A DNA stretch of 64,000 nucleotides. Origin: Streptomyces spororaveus (GTDB taxonomy: Bacteria > Actinomycetota > Actinomycetes > Streptomycetales > Streptomycetaceae). The notes under the pieces were generated by a model. The model was not told the origin of the DNA. It saw only the letters and a program-made list of their open reading frames with translations, and did no database searches. This document shows positions 30,407-39,724 of this stretch, piece after piece. The first letter of the stretch is position 1; every line of letters begins with the position of its first letter. The DNA is taken from positions 4,168,001 to 4,232,000 of the forward strand of contig NZ_BNED01000005.1 in NCBI RefSeq assembly GCF_016755875.1. The letters are read 5' to 3'. The position numbers were made by a program, and so were the translations under genes.

Positions 30407-30958
30407 CTAGTTGTTGCTGTCGCCTTCGCCGTCGCTGTCGTCGTCGCCGTCGGTGGAGTCGATGTCCTGCTCCAGGCCGAGCTGCTCGACGAGCCACTTG
30501 TCGAACTCGATGGAGGCGCGGACCCAGCTGACCGTGGAGGACACGAAGTGCTCCAGGCTGACGCCGGTGCCGATCAGCATCTGCGCCTCACCGATCAGGC
30601 GGACCGAGCCGTCGTCGTGCGTGTGGCTGTAGACCTTCGGCCACAGGGTGCGGCGGTTCCAGTCGTCGATCGACTCGAGAAGCTGGGGCTTCTCGTCGAT
30701 CTTGTGCGGACGGTCGTAGAAGGTCCGCACCGAGAAGACCTGCTGCTCGTCCTCGCCGCGGAACATGAAGTACGTGCGGAACTCCTCCCACGGCGCCGCG
30801 AGGTCACCCTCGTCGTCGACGACGTACTTGAGCTCCATCTGCTCGAGCAGCTGCTTGACCAGATCCTGGTCGGGGACGACGGGGCCCGCCGGTCCTGTGG
30901 CCTGCGGATCGGGCTGCTGCCCTCCGAAGTTCGGAATCGAGGCCGGGTCGATGCTCAC
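30407..30958 (-). CDS. YbjN domain protein
   Basis: 183 residues. Residues 30-155 match the YbjN/type III secretion chaperone-like fold (QLLEQMELKYVVDDEGDLAAPWEEFRTYFMFRG, FSVRTFYDR, WNRRTLWPKVYSHTHDDGSVRLIGE). The C-terminus is an acidic Asp/Ser/Gly tail. Cytoplasmic; the molecular role is unknown, though such proteins are often proposed to act as chaperones. The GTG at 30958 is chosen because AAGGGA lies about 9 nt upstream and the earlier frame is Arg-rich. Confidence 0.85.
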   Translation of the reverse strand: MSIDPASIPNFGGQQPDPQATGPAGPVVPDQDLVKQLLEQMELKYVVDDEGDLAAPWEEFRTYFMFRGEDEQQVFSVRTFYDRPHKIDEKPQLLESIDDWNRRTLWPKVYSHTHDDGSVRLIGEAQMLIGTGVSLEHFVSSTVSWVRASIEFDKWLVEQLGLEQDIDSTDGDDDSDGEGDSNN

Positions 30959-31124
30959 CGTGTTTTCCCTTCGTGCGGATACCTGCATCCTCCCCCATGG
31001 CGCCCACCTTGTGTCCAGCCTCGCACGTACGATCCGCTCCCGGCGGAACCCGTAAGTCCCGGGTGAGAACCGAGGAGGAACCGGGCGGGCTCCGGAGCGG
31101 CGGGACCGGCCGCCGCCCCGGGGC

Positions 31125-33725
31125 TCAGAGGGCCTTGCCGACCAGCAGGTCCTCCCCCGCCACGTCGACCCGAACGGTGTCGCCATCGCGGACCTCGCCG
31201 GACAGGATCTCCCTGGCCAGGCGGTCGCCGATCGCCGTCTGGATCAGGCGGCGCAGCGGCCGTGCGCCGTACGCCGGGTCGTTGCCCTTCTCGGCCAGCC
31301 AGGCCAGGGCCTCGGGCGTGACGTCCAGGGCCAGCCGGCGGTCGGCCAGGCGCCGGGCCAGGCGGCCGATCTGGAGCTGCGCGATGTGCGCGAGCTCGTC
31401 CTTGGTCAGCGCGGAGAAGACCACGAGGTCGTCCAGGCGGTTGAGGAACTCCGGCTTGAAGGAGGCCCGCACCACGTCCAGGACCTGCTGCTTCTTCTGC
31501 TCCGGCGGGGTCAGCGGATCCACCAGGAACTGGCTGCCCAGGTTCGAGGTCAGGATGAGGATGGCGTTGCGGAAGTCCACGGTCCGGCCCTGGCCGTCCG
31601 TGAGGCGGCCGTCGTCGAGGACCTGGAGCAGGATGTCGAAGACCTCGGGGTGGGCCTTCTCCACTTCGTCCAGGAGCACCACGCTGTACGGGCGGCGGCG
31701 CACGGCCTCGGTGAGCTGGCCACCCTCCTCGTAGCCGACGTAGCCGGGCGGGGCGCCGACGAGACGGGCCACGCTGTGCTTCTCGCCGTACTCCGACATG
31801 TCGATGCGGACCATGGCCCGCTCGTCGTCGAAGAGGAAGTCGGCGAGCGCCTTGGCCAGCTCCGTCTTGCCCACGCCCGTCGGGCCGAGGAAGAGGAAGG
31901 AGCCGGTCGGGCGGTCCGGGTCGGCGATCCCGGCCCGGGTGCGGCGCACGGCGTCCGAGACGGCCCGTACGGCCTCGCCCTGGCCGATCAGGCGGCGGCC
32001 CAGCTCGTCCTCCATGCGCAGCAGCTTCTGGGTCTCGCCCTCCAGCAGCCGGCCGGCCGGGATACCGGTCCAGGCGCCCACCACGTCGGCGATGTCGTCG
32101 GGGCCGACCTCGTCCTTGACCATCGAGTCCTTGGAGTGCCCGGTCTTGGACGCCTCGGCCTCCTCCTCGGTGGCCTCCGCCAGCTCGCGCTCCAGGGTCG
32201 GGATCTCCCCGTAGAGCAGCTTGGAGGCGGTGTCGAAGTCGCCGTCGCGCTGGGCGCGCTCGGCCTGGCCGCGCAGGTCGTCGAGGCGCTCCTTGAGCTC
32301 GCCGACCCGGTTGAGGGACTGCTTCTCCTTCTCCCAGCGGGCGGTCAGCCCGCGCAGCTCCTCCTCCCGGTCCGCGAGGTCCTTGCGGATCTTCTCCAGG
32401 CGCTCGATCGAGGCCGGGTCGGACTCGTTCTTCAGGGCCAGCTCCTCCATCCGCAGGCGGTCCACGGAGCGCTGGAGCTCGTCGATCTCCAGCGGGGAGG
32501 AGTCGATCTCCATGCGGAGCCGGGACGCGGCCTCGTCGACGAGGTCGATGGCCTTGTCGGGCAGGAAGCGGGAGGTGATGTACCGGTCGGAGAGGGTCGC
32601 GGCGGCCACCAGCGCGCTGTCGTTGATGACGACCTTGTGGTGGGCCTCGTAGCGGCCCTTGAGCCCGCGCAGGATCGCGATCGTGTCCTCGACGGAGGGC
32701 TCGGCGACCAGCACCTGCTGGAAGCGCCGCTCCAGCGCCGGGTCCTTCTCGATGCGCTCGCGGTACTCGTCGAGGGTGGTCGCGCCGACCATCCGCAGCT
32801 CGCCGCGGGCCAGCATGGGCTTGAGCATGTTGCCCGCGTCCATGGCGGAGTCGCCGCCTGCGCCCGCGCCGACGACCGTGTGCAGCTCGTCGATGAAGGT
32901 GATGATCTGGCCGTCGCTGGACTTGATCTCCGCGAGGACCGTCTTCAGCCGCTCCTCGAACTCGCCGCGGTACTTGGCGCCGGCGACCATGGCGCCGAGG
33001 TCCAGGGAGACGAGGCGCTTGTTCTTCAGGGACTCGGGGACGTCGCCCTTGACGATGCGCTGGGCCAGGCCCTCGACGACGGCGGTCTTGCCGACGCCGG
33101 GCTCGCCGATGAGCACGGGGTTGTTCTTCGTACGGCGCGAGAGCACCTGGACGACGCGCCGGATCTCCTGGTCACGGCCGATGACCGGGTCGAGCTTGCC
33201 CTCACGCGCGGCTGCGGTGAAGTCGGTGCCGAACTTCTCCAGGGCCTTGTACTGGCCCTCGGGATCGGGGGTGGTCACCCGCCGTCCTCCTCGTGCGTTC
33301 TCGAAGGCGTCGAGCAGCTTCTTCGCCGTCGCGCCCTGGGTGGAAAGGACCTCGCCGGCCGCGCCGCCCTTGGCGGCGAGGGCGATGAGGAGGTGTTCGG
33401 TCGAGAGGTAGTCGTCGCCGAGCTTGCCGGCCTGCGCGTCCGCCTCGGCGAGTACGGCGAGCAGGTCGCGGGTGGGCTGCGGGGGCGCGACGGTGGAGCC
33501 GGTGACGCTGGGCAGGGCGGCGAGCAGCCGCTCGGCGCCGGCCCGGACGGCGGCCTGGTCGGCGTCGGTGGCGACCAGCAGGTCGATGACGTTCTCGTTG
33601 TCCTCGCCGGCGAGCAGGGCCAGCAGCAGGTGCGCGGGGGTCAGATCGGCATGGCCGTCCTTGACGGCCCTGCTGGTGGCCGCGTTCAGCGCGTCCCGGC
33701 TCTTGTTCGTCAGTTCGGCGTCCAC
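31125..33725 (-). CDS. clpB: ClpB disaggregase chaperone
   Basis: 866 residues, full length. Hexameric AAA+ protein that rescues aggregated proteins together with DnaK. N-terminal double Clp-N repeats (1-145), NBD1 Walker [10 protein letters not shown], a long coiled-coil middle domain (about 400-530) with [16 protein letters not shown], and NBD2 Walker [11 protein letters not shown] with Walker [19 protein letters not shown] box 66 nt upstream indicates HspR repression and heat induction, shared with the dnaK operon of this window. Confidence 0.98.
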   Translation of the reverse strand: MDAELTNKSRDALNAATSRAVKDGHADLTPAHLLLALLAGEDNENVIDLLVATDADQAAVRAGAERLLAALPSVTGSTVAPPQPTRDLLAVLAEADAQAGKLGDDYLSTEHLLIALAAKGGAAGEVLSTQGATAKKLLDAFENARGGRRVTTPDPEGQYKALEKFGTDFTAAAREGKLDPVIGRDQEIRRVVQVLSRRTKNNPVLIGEPGVGKTAVVEGLAQRIVKGDVPESLKNKRLVSLDLGAMVAGAKYRGEFEERLKTVLAEIKSSDGQIITFIDELHTVVGAGAGGDSAMDAGNMLKPMLARGELRMVGATTLDEYRERIEKDPALERRFQQVLVAEPSVEDTIAILRGLKGRYEAHHKVVINDSALVAAATLSDRYITSRFLPDKAIDLVDEAASRLRMEIDSSPLEIDELQRSVDRLRMEELALKNESDPASIERLEKIRKDLADREEELRGLTARWEKEKQSLNRVGELKERLDDLRGQAERAQRDGDFDTASKLLYGEIPTLERELAEATEEEAEASKTGHSKDSMVKDEVGPDDIADVVGAWTGIPAGRLLEGETQKLLRMEDELGRRLIGQGEAVRAVSDAVRRTRAGIADPDRPTGSFLFLGPTGVGKTELAKALADFLFDDERAMVRIDMSEYGEKHSVARLVGAPPGYVGYEEGGQLTEAVRRRPYSVVLLDEVEKAHPEVFDILLQVLDDGRLTDGQGRTVDFRNAILILTSNLGSQFLVDPLTPPEQKKQQVLDVVRASFKPEFLNRLDDLVVFSALTKDELAHIAQLQIGRLARRLADRRLALDVTPEALAWLAEKGNDPAYGARPLRRLIQTAIGDRLAREILSGEVRDGDTVRVDVAGEDLLVGKAL

Positions 33726-33790
33726 TGCGTCTTCTCCTCTCCCCGAGGGGTAGCTCCGACAACAACACTGACAGAGTCAGCGTACGCAAA

Positions 33791-33811
33791 GTTGAGTCTA
33801 TTCCACTCAAG
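33791..33811. promoter_or_regulatory. HAIR box (HspR operator) upstream of clpB
   Basis: GTTGAGT, 7 nt, ACTCAAG: an inverted repeat of the CTTGAGT-N7-ACTCAAG type recognised by HspR in actinobacteria, located in the clpB promoter region. Confidence 0.9.
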
Positions 33812-33848
33812 GCAGGCGGGGACACCGTTGCCCCGTACTCTTCGGGCC

Positions 33849-34262
33849 ATGTCCCACGACGTACTCAATCCGACGCCCGAGTACCTCGCCTTCTGGCGGG
33901 AGCGGCACGTCTGCACCCTGACCACCCACCGCCCGGACGGCACGCCCCACGTGGTGCCGGTGGGCGTGACCTACGACCCGGAGGCCGGCCTGGCCCGGGT
34001 GATCAGCAACAGGCACAGCAGGAAGGTGCGCAACGTCCTGGCGGCGCAGGAGGCGCACCCGCAGGGTGCGCGGGTGGCGGTCTGCCAGATGGAAGGGCGC
34101 CGCTGGGCCACACTGGAGGGCCGTGCGGTGATCCGCACGGACGAGGCGTCGGTCGCCGACGCGGTGGCGCGCTACGCGGAGCGCTACGGGCGCACGCCGT
34201 CGCCCAATCCCGACCGGGTCGTCATGGAGATCACCCTGGACCGGGCCATGGGGCGCGCGTAG
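33849..34262 (+). CDS. PPOX-class (F420- or FMN-dependent) oxidoreductase
   Basis: 137 residues of the split-barrel flavin-binding fold: FWRERHVCTLTTHRPDGTPHVVPVGVTYD, then SRKVRNV and RVAVCQMEGRRWATLEGRAVI. Actinobacterial members of this size usually bind F420 and reduce or oxidise small molecules; some bind FMN or heme. The substrate is unknown. TACTCT lies 7 nt before the ATG, so it is probably leaderless. A perfect hairpin ends the transcript. Confidence 0.85.
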   Translation: MSHDVLNPTPEYLAFWRERHVCTLTTHRPDGTPHVVPVGVTYDPEAGLARVISNRHSRKVRNVLAAQEAHPQGARVAVCQMEGRRWATLEGRAVIRTDEASVADAVARYAERYGRTPSPNPDRVVMEITLDRAMGRA

Positions 34263-34310
34263 ACCGTTGATCCTTCATCTTGTCCGGTTCGGACACTGGA
34301 CGAGGGCATC

Positions 34311-34352
34311 ACAACGGCGCCATCGTGGTCAGGTCCACGATGGCGCCGTTGT
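34311..34352. terminator. Bidirectional terminator
   Basis: Exact 18-bp arms (34311-34328 and 34335-34352; outer bases ACAACGGCGCC) around a 6-nt loop, between the convergent PPOX and Rieske-like genes. Confidence 0.85.
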
Positions 34353-34396
34353 GTGGGGGTAGCGCCTGAGCGATCTGGAACGACGGGGGAATCGCT

Positions 34397-34711
34397 TCAG
34401 GCACTGCGGGGGGTGGCGGTGGTGATATCGGGTTCGAAGAGCTGGTGGTCACGCTGATCGAGATTGACGAAGACCATTCCGTAGCGCACCTCGCAGCGGA
34501 CGGGCTGCGGCGCGCCCCGCGGGCGGCGCAGGCACCGGTAGGCACGTACGTCCTCGTCCTCCTCGCGCACGACGACGATCGGTTGGCCGAACAGGGTGAC
34601 CATCAACGAGTCGCCGGGGTGGGGGATGGCCGTGGCGAGATCGATGAATTGCCAGCCCGAACGGTAGGCGGAGGCCATTTCGCGGCGGAAGCCGCGATCG
34701 TCGGGGGTCAT
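34397..34711 (-). CDS. Rieske-like small protein lacking the iron-sulfur ligands
   Basis: 104 residues. AYRSGWQFIDLATAIPHPGD, then SLMVTLFGQPIVVVREEDEDVRAY and VRYGMVFVNLD match the N-terminal Rieske domain of ring-hydroxylating oxygenase alpha subunits. The CxH and CxxH ligand motifs between those blocks are absent: the region collapses to RCLRRPRGAPQPVRCE, with two cysteines and no histidine, and no catalytic iron domain follows. The start ATG at 34711 overlaps the stop of the DTGWT-repeat peptide gene (ATGA), so the two are translationally coupled. A non-redox binding or scaffold role for that peptide is inference. Confidence 0.7.
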   Translation of the reverse strand: MTPDDRGFRREMASAYRSGWQFIDLATAIPHPGDSLMVTLFGQPIVVVREEDEDVRAYRCLRRPRGAPQPVRCEVRYGMVFVNLDQRDHQLFEPDITTATPRSA

Positions 34712-34962
34712 GCGGACACCGTCACAGGCGCGTCGGTCCAACCCGTATCGCCGTTTCCGCCCAGCTGGTGGCTGGTCCAGCCGGTGTCCGCGTACTTACG
34801 CGCGGGCGCCGTGGTCCAGCCGGTGTCGTCCGTGCTCGTCAGGCTCGTGCCCTGACCGTCCCTAGCGCTCCCCGCGTCACTTTCGACGGCGCTGACTGCC
34901 CCAAAAACCGCAACGGCGGAGAAAACTATGGCAAGCACCGAGCGAAGCATTCTCTTGTACAT
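34708..34962 (-). CDS. Secreted peptide with three tandem 13-residue DTGWT repeats
   Basis: 84 residues. Residues 1-25 form a signal peptide (MYKRMLR then SVLAIVFSAVAVFGAVSA, likely cut after AVSA). After a short linker, residues 46-84 are exactly three 13-residue units, each opening DTGWT: DTGWTTAPARKYA, DTGWTSHQLGGNG and DTGWTDAPVTVSA, with the last ending at the C-terminus. I do not know a family. The layout resembles multi-core precursor or repeat signalling peptides; processing is inference. It is the first gene of a pair with the Rieske-like gene and divergent from a LuxR-type regulator. Confidence 0.72.
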   Translation of the reverse strand: MYKRMLRSVLAIVFSAVAVFGAVSAVESDAGSARDGQGTSLTSTDDTGWTTAPARKYADTGWTSHQLGGNGDTGWTDAPVTVSA

Positions 34963-35091
34963 GGTCGGCTTCGTCCTCACTTGATGGAATCCTCTCCCCC
35001 GCGTGACAGACGATGGCTCATTCAGGCACGTCAATGCCACAGGGACGATGCATCATGTTCTTGCATGTTCAGGACCCTGGGGGGTGGAGAT

Positions 35092-36141
35092 TTGACGCGA
35101 AACCAGACAAAGACGACACATCCCCACCCTGTGACGTCCATGTGCGCCGAGGGGACGCGGCTCTACGCGACCGCGCTGAGCACCGGCCGGATCGCCCGGG
35201 GCGAGATCCAGAACGCCCCCTGCCTGCTTGAATTCGCTCTTCTGCAGCCCGACCCGGATGACGCGAACCAGCTCCGTCCGGTTCCGCCGTCCGTCGCTTT
35301 GGCTCAACGGCTCCATCCGATTGAACGCGAGATCCAGGACCGCCGACGCAGCGCTGTAGATCTCACCGACACTTTCGAGCCTTTCCTCGCCATCAGCGCA
35401 CAGAGCCCGGCCAACACCCACGCCATCACGGTGCTGGAAGGCTTCGAACAGATCAACGCCGCCCTGAACCTCGCGACGGCCGAATGCCATACCGAGGTGC
35501 TGACGGTCCAGCCCGGCGGCGCCCGCCCCTCGCTGGCCCTCACCCAGGCCCTGGAGCGCGACCAGCCGCTGATCGACCGCGGGGTCAGCATACGGACCCT
35601 GTACCAGCACACCGCGCGGCACAGCCAGGGCACGCTCGCCTACGTGGAGCGGATCTCCACGGGCAAGGTAGAGATCCGCACGCTCGAAGAACTGATCGAG
35701 CGTCTGATCATCTTCGACCGCACGGTCGCCTTCATCCCGGTGAGCGACGACCGCCGGGTCGCCCTGGAGCTGCGCCACCCGGGCCTGGTCGACTACCTCA
35801 TCAAGGTGTTCGAGCAGCTGTGGCACCGCGCTGTGCCCCTCCAGGAGGAGGTGACGTACCGCAGCACCCCCGGCGGGATCTCCGGCGTGCAGCGGACCAT
35901 CGCCCAGCTCCTCATCGAGGGCCACGTGGACGAGGCCATCGCACGCCGCCTCGGCATGAACGTCCGCACCTGCCGGGCGCACATCGCCAAGCTCGCCACC
36001 ATCCTCGGCAGCGGCAGCCGGGCACAGCTCGGCTACCTCATCGCCCAGGCCGGCATCCTGGGCCGCCCCTCGGGCCCGGAGCAGGACTGCGAGGGCCACC
36101 CGGACCACGAGGCCCACGACCCGGACGAGGGCGGGCTCTGA
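35092..36141 (+). CDS. LuxR-type HTH regulator with TrmB/PLD-like sensor region
   Basis: About 349 residues. The N-terminus (CAEGTRLYATALSTGRIARGEIQNAPCLLEFALLQPDPDD) resembles the winged-helix-like start of a Streptomyces regulator family; a middle region with EVLTVQPGG and SIRTLYQHTA resembles the TrmB/phospholipase-D-like effector fold. The C-terminus is a LuxR-type helix-turn-helix (LLIEGHVDEAIARRLGMNVRTCRAHIAKLATILGSGSRAQLG). Start uncertain: TTG at 35092 with GGTGGAG just upstream, GTG at 35131 or ATG at 35140. Divergent from the DTGWT peptide gene, which it probably controls. Confidence 0.8.
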   Translation: MTRNQTKTTHPHPVTSMCAEGTRLYATALSTGRIARGEIQNAPCLLEFALLQPDPDDANQLRPVPPSVALAQRLHPIEREIQDRRRSAVDLTDTFEPFLAISAQSPANTHAITVLEGFEQINAALNLATAECHTEVLTVQPGGARPSLALTQALERDQPLIDRGVSIRTLYQHTARHSQGTLAYVERISTGKVEIRTLEELIERLIIFDRTVAFIPVSDDRRVALELRHPGLVDYLIKVFEQLWHRAVPLQEEVTYRSTPGGISGVQRTIAQLLIEGHVDEAIARRLGMNVRTCRAHIAKLATILGSGSRAQLGYLIAQAGILGRPSGPEQDCEGHPDHEAHDPDEGGL

Positions 36142-36187
36142 AGCCCCGCCCGCAGCACTCGCGCACGCGGAGCACCGCCGGTGACGG

Positions 36188-36226
36188 CACGGCGCCCTCC
36201 CCGATCCATCCGGGGAGGGCGCCGTG
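36188..36226. terminator. Bidirectional terminator
   Basis: CACGGCGCCCTCCCCG (36188-36203) and its exact complement (36211-36226) around a 7-nt loop, between the convergent regulator and DNRLRE/FG-GAP genes. Confidence 0.85.
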
Positions 36227-36249
36227 GCCCGCAGACGTCATGCCGTCGG

Positions 36250-39200
36250 TCATCCGATGGTGAGGAAGGTGCTCCAGCCGTCTTCGTCGCGTCCGGTGGC
36301 GCCGCCGTAGGTGGTGGTGCCGCCCTGGAAGTAGTACTGGTATCCGTCGTAGGTGCTGACGCCCCAGATGTCGGGGATGCCGTCGCCAGTGTTGTCCTCG
36401 GTGCCGAGGACCATGGGCCAGTCGGTGCGGTTCCAGGCGGTGGTGGCGTAGGTGTAGTCGACGCCGCCTTCGGCGTTCGCCGCGTACTGCAGGGAGGTCA
36501 GGTCCGCGCCCGCGATGGCGCCCGCCTTGCCCTTGCGCAGGGCCATGGTGCGGTTGGCGTTGGCGTTGTCGCGGAAGAGGAGGTCGGGGATGTTGTCGCC
36601 GGAGACGTCGCGGACACCGACGATGTCGCGGGCGGCCCAGCCGGTGGCCATCTTGCGGTAGGAGGCGAAGCTGGATCCGGTGTAGCCGGAGAACGCCCAG
36701 AAGCCGTCGGCGTCCAGCGCGAACAGGTCGGGCAGGCCGTCACCGTCGACGTCCTCGGAGACCACGATCTGCCGGAAGGTCGCCGGGTCGGGTGCGGACG
36801 CCGGCAGCTGCATCTCGATCCGGCGGCCCGCGTCGAACTGGCCGGTCCCGGTGCCGGGGTAGATGTACAGCTTTCCGTCGGGCATCCGGGCGATCATGTC
36901 GGTGATGCCGTCACCGGGATGCCAGTCGGTGGCATGCCCGATCAGGGCCGGGATCGTGGACGCGGGGTCCTTGAAGTGGCCCGGCGCGACGGGCTTGCCG
37001 TTCTGAACGGCGCCGGGGATGAACGCGTCGGTGTCGCCCTGGCGGTCACCGGCGTAGGTGCGCAGGTTGCCGTCCTTGTCGATGGCCAGGAGGTCGGCGA
37101 ACTGGTCGCCGGTGACGTCGCCGGGCTTGTCGGTGCCGATGCGGGGGCTGACGTAGAAGAGGTATTCGGTGGGAACGGAGACGTTGCCCGCCTGGTTGAC
37201 GGTACGGACGTACAGGACGTTGGGTCCGGCGGTGTCGACCTGGAGCTTGACGGAGGCGAGGTCACCGCTGGCGGGGACGGCCTTGTTCTCCCAGGACGGC
37301 TTGTTCAGGGACCACTGGTACTCGCGGATGGTGCCGGCCGCGGTGCCGTTGCCGCGGATCTCGACGACCTGGTCGGGGGTGGAGGCCGGGTTCACGCTCC
37401 ACTCGGCGGCGTCGGGGCCCGGGGCGGGGAAGTGCGCGGAGGAGACGGCCGGGTTGGCGGGCGCGCTGTGGTCGACGGTGAAGGTGCACCATCCTCCGCC
37501 GCCGGAGTCGGCGGGGCCGGAGCCCGCGGACCACCAGCCGTCCCAGTCCTGGGTCCGGGAGAGCCAGAAGTACTTGCGGCCGGAGGTGAAGGAGGCCCAG
37601 GGGACGGACTTGGTGACCACTCCGTCGCTGTTGGGCCACAGCCACTCGTTGGCGATGTTGGTTCCGTTCTCGGCGTCCCAGACCTCGATCTGGACCTGCT
37701 TGAGGTTGCCGTCCCGGTCACTGCCCTTGGACTGGAAGGACACGTCCGTCTTGCCGATGCTGGTTCCGGTGCCGCTGGTCAGGCACGGGCCGCCCGGGGA
37801 GGTGTTCATGTTCGACGCGAGCGGGATGTCGGGCCGGGTGTTGTAGACGACCTCGATGTACGGGGCGCTCTCACCGTTGGCGAGGAGCTTCTTCCAGTAG
37901 TACGAGTCCGACTCGTTCGGCGCCTTGAAACCCAGCGAGAGGGCACCCCAGTTGGCGCTCGCGGCCTGGGTCACCAGGCCCTTGATGTCGGGGGCGACCC
38001 AGTTGTCGGGGCAGGAGGAGTTGTAGCCGTAGCCGGCCATCTCGGTGGCGACCTTGTTTCCCCACCAGCCCGTGGTGTTGTTCCACGTCGAGGACGAGGA
38101 CACGAACGGGGTGGAGTAGATGTCCATGGCCTTCTGACTGCACGACCACGAATAGGTCTGCAGGGCGCGGACACTCGCCGACTGGATACCCGCACCGTAC
38201 AGTTCGGGCCCGAAATAGAAATTGAACACCGAACGGGAAGTGCCGCCGGAATCCGACTCGTAGCCGACGCGGGCCTCGTTCGTGCCCGACGCATTGTAGT
38301 TCTGGCCGTTGTAGAAACTCGAATCGCCGGCCGTCTTGTAGAGCAGCGACCAGGCGTGCTTGTGACCCTTGTACGAAGGATCGACGAAGACCGGATACAC
38401 GGTGTCCGCGGCATTCAGCAGCGCCGCATCCGGCTTCAGGGACAGCGTGTTGTCCCTGAAAGAGGCCGCGGCGACCGACAGGTGCGCGCGCTCCGCACCG
38501 GCCAGACCCGCCAGCCCCAGCGTCGGATGCTCCTTCGCGGCAGCCGGGGCCTTCCACGCGGGCACGTCATCGGTCGTGGCGACCTTCCCCGACGAATCCC
38601 ACATCAACGGCGACGGCGACCCCGCCACCTCCTCGCCCTTCGCATCCCGGGCGGACAGCGATCCGGACGCGGCATCGAGCTGGAACTGCAGATCAGGGGA
38701 AGCGAGCCGGTAGTTGACCTCGGCCAGCAGCGGATCCGCGGCGGCCTGCCTGTCCTTCACGACCAGCAGGTGCGAATAGCCACCGTCCTGCGCCGTCATC
38801 AGCAGATCGATGCCCGGCCGCACATTCTCGTACAACGCCCGCGGACCGTCGATCACCGGCGCCGGCAGCACACCCGGCCACGACACCGACATGTCATGCC
38901 CGTCGACATTAAGACGCACCAGCTCGGTCCACACCTGACCCGGCGCATCCACCGCCGGAGCGGACCGCACCACACCACGCGAAGACCGCCCGGCACCCGG
39001 CGTTCCCGCACTGAAAACAACCGACCCGTTCACCGCCTTCGCGGCGAACCCGCCCTCGACCTGCTGCAGATCGGTATCGATCGCCTTCCACACATCCCCG
39101 ACCCTCGCCCGGACTGCGGAGCTGGAGATGTGCTTCTTGAACAGACCGTCCGGCTGCGCCCACGTCGTCGTATTCGCACTCCGGTCGGCCGTCACCTCGA

Positions 39201-39444
39201 CGTCCTTGCCCGTCTCGGCAGCCAGCTTCCGCGCCTGCGGCGCCGCCACCGGACCACCCGCCCCGCCGGACGCCTTCCCCTTCGGCTTCTCGCCCCCACC
39301 CAGCTGCACACCCACGGGCACGGCAACAGCCACCGCGAGCAGAGCAGCCAAGCCGCCCACCGCTCTGCGGCGCCGGTACCAGCTACGTCTCGGTGGATCG
39401 TCGGCCACGGGCTCGGCTTCGGTCTCGGAACCGCTGACAGCCAT
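36250..39444 (-). CDS. Membrane-anchored DNRLRE and FG-GAP/VCBS repeat protein
   Basis: 1064 residues. A cytoplasmic basic N-terminus and one membrane helix (RRAVGGLAALLAVAVAVPVGVQL, about 25-47) anchor it facing outward. A DNRLRE-like beta region lies in the middle (DPSYKGHKHAWSLLYKTAGDSSFYNG, FNFYFGPELYGAGIQSASV), then Ig-like segments and FG-GAP/VCBS calcium-loop repeats at the C-terminus (DVTGDQFADLLAIDKDGN, DVDGDGLPDLFALDADG, DVSGDNIPDLLF, DNTGDGIPDIWGV). Such proteins commonly accompany large RHS toxins in Streptomyces. GGGGGAGA precedes the ATG. Role in presenting or anchoring the RHS protein is inference. Confidence 0.85.
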   Translation of the reverse strand: MAVSGSETEAEPVADDPPRRSWYRRRRAVGGLAALLAVAVAVPVGVQLGGGEKPKGKASGGAGGPVAAPQARKLAAETGKDVEVTADRSANTTTWAQPDGLFKKHISSSAVRARVGDVWKAIDTDLQQVEGGFAAKAVNGSVVFSAGTPGAGRSSRGVVRSAPAVDAPGQVWTELVRLNVDGHDMSVSWPGVLPAPVIDGPRALYENVRPGIDLLMTAQDGGYSHLLVVKDRQAAADPLLAEVNYRLASPDLQFQLDAASGSLSARDAKGEEVAGSPSPLMWDSSGKVATTDDVPAWKAPAAAKEHPTLGLAGLAGAERAHLSVAAASFRDNTLSLKPDAALLNAADTVYPVFVDPSYKGHKHAWSLLYKTAGDSSFYNGQNYNASGTNEARVGYESDSGGTSRSVFNFYFGPELYGAGIQSASVRALQTYSWSCSQKAMDIYSTPFVSSSSTWNNTTGWWGNKVATEMAGYGYNSSCPDNWVAPDIKGLVTQAASANWGALSLGFKAPNESDSYYWKKLLANGESAPYIEVVYNTRPDIPLASNMNTSPGGPCLTSGTGTSIGKTDVSFQSKGSDRDGNLKQVQIEVWDAENGTNIANEWLWPNSDGVVTKSVPWASFTSGRKYFWLSRTQDWDGWWSAGSGPADSGGGGWCTFTVDHSAPANPAVSSAHFPAPGPDAAEWSVNPASTPDQVVEIRGNGTAAGTIREYQWSLNKPSWENKAVPASGDLASVKLQVDTAGPNVLYVRTVNQAGNVSVPTEYLFYVSPRIGTDKPGDVTGDQFADLLAIDKDGNLRTYAGDRQGDTDAFIPGAVQNGKPVAPGHFKDPASTIPALIGHATDWHPGDGITDMIARMPDGKLYIYPGTGTGQFDAGRRIEMQLPASAPDPATFRQIVVSEDVDGDGLPDLFALDADGFWAFSGYTGSSFASYRKMATGWAARDIVGVRDVSGDNIPDLLFRDNANANRTMALRKGKAGAIAGADLTSLQYAANAEGGVDYTYATTAWNRTDWPMVLGTEDNTGDGIPDIWGVSTYDGYQYYFQGGTTTYGGATGRDEDGWSTFLTIG

Positions 39445-39724
39445 TCTTCGCTCTCCCCCTCGGGCACGTTCACAAAACTGCGACCCGATCATGAACCATC
39501 CCCCGGTCGCCGTACCTCACCGGCCGCGACATCTCACATTCCGATACACCGAAATCGCGCCACTTTTCCCGATATCCGAAACCCTCCGAGTGATTAAAAC
39601 CACTCACACCCCTCGGGCAGTGGACTTACCGATAGCCCTCACCCCAAGATCTGCTGGCAATTTGTCAATTCCCTGCGGTTCGGAGCGTCCGACATTCGAG
39701 CCGCAGCGGCATGGGGGGTAAACG

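Noticed and set aside
31386..33848. Long plus-strand frame antisense to clpB, continuous with the PPOX gene
   Set aside because: clpB is unmistakable on the other strand. The upstream part of the PPOX frame is a shadow, and the real PPOX start is the ATG at 33849 with its own -10.
36181..39597. 1138-residue open frame on the plus strand over the DNRLRE/FG-GAP gene
   Set aside because: Shadow frame without domains. The minus-strand frame has FG-GAP calcium loops, a membrane anchor and a Shine-Dalgarno.
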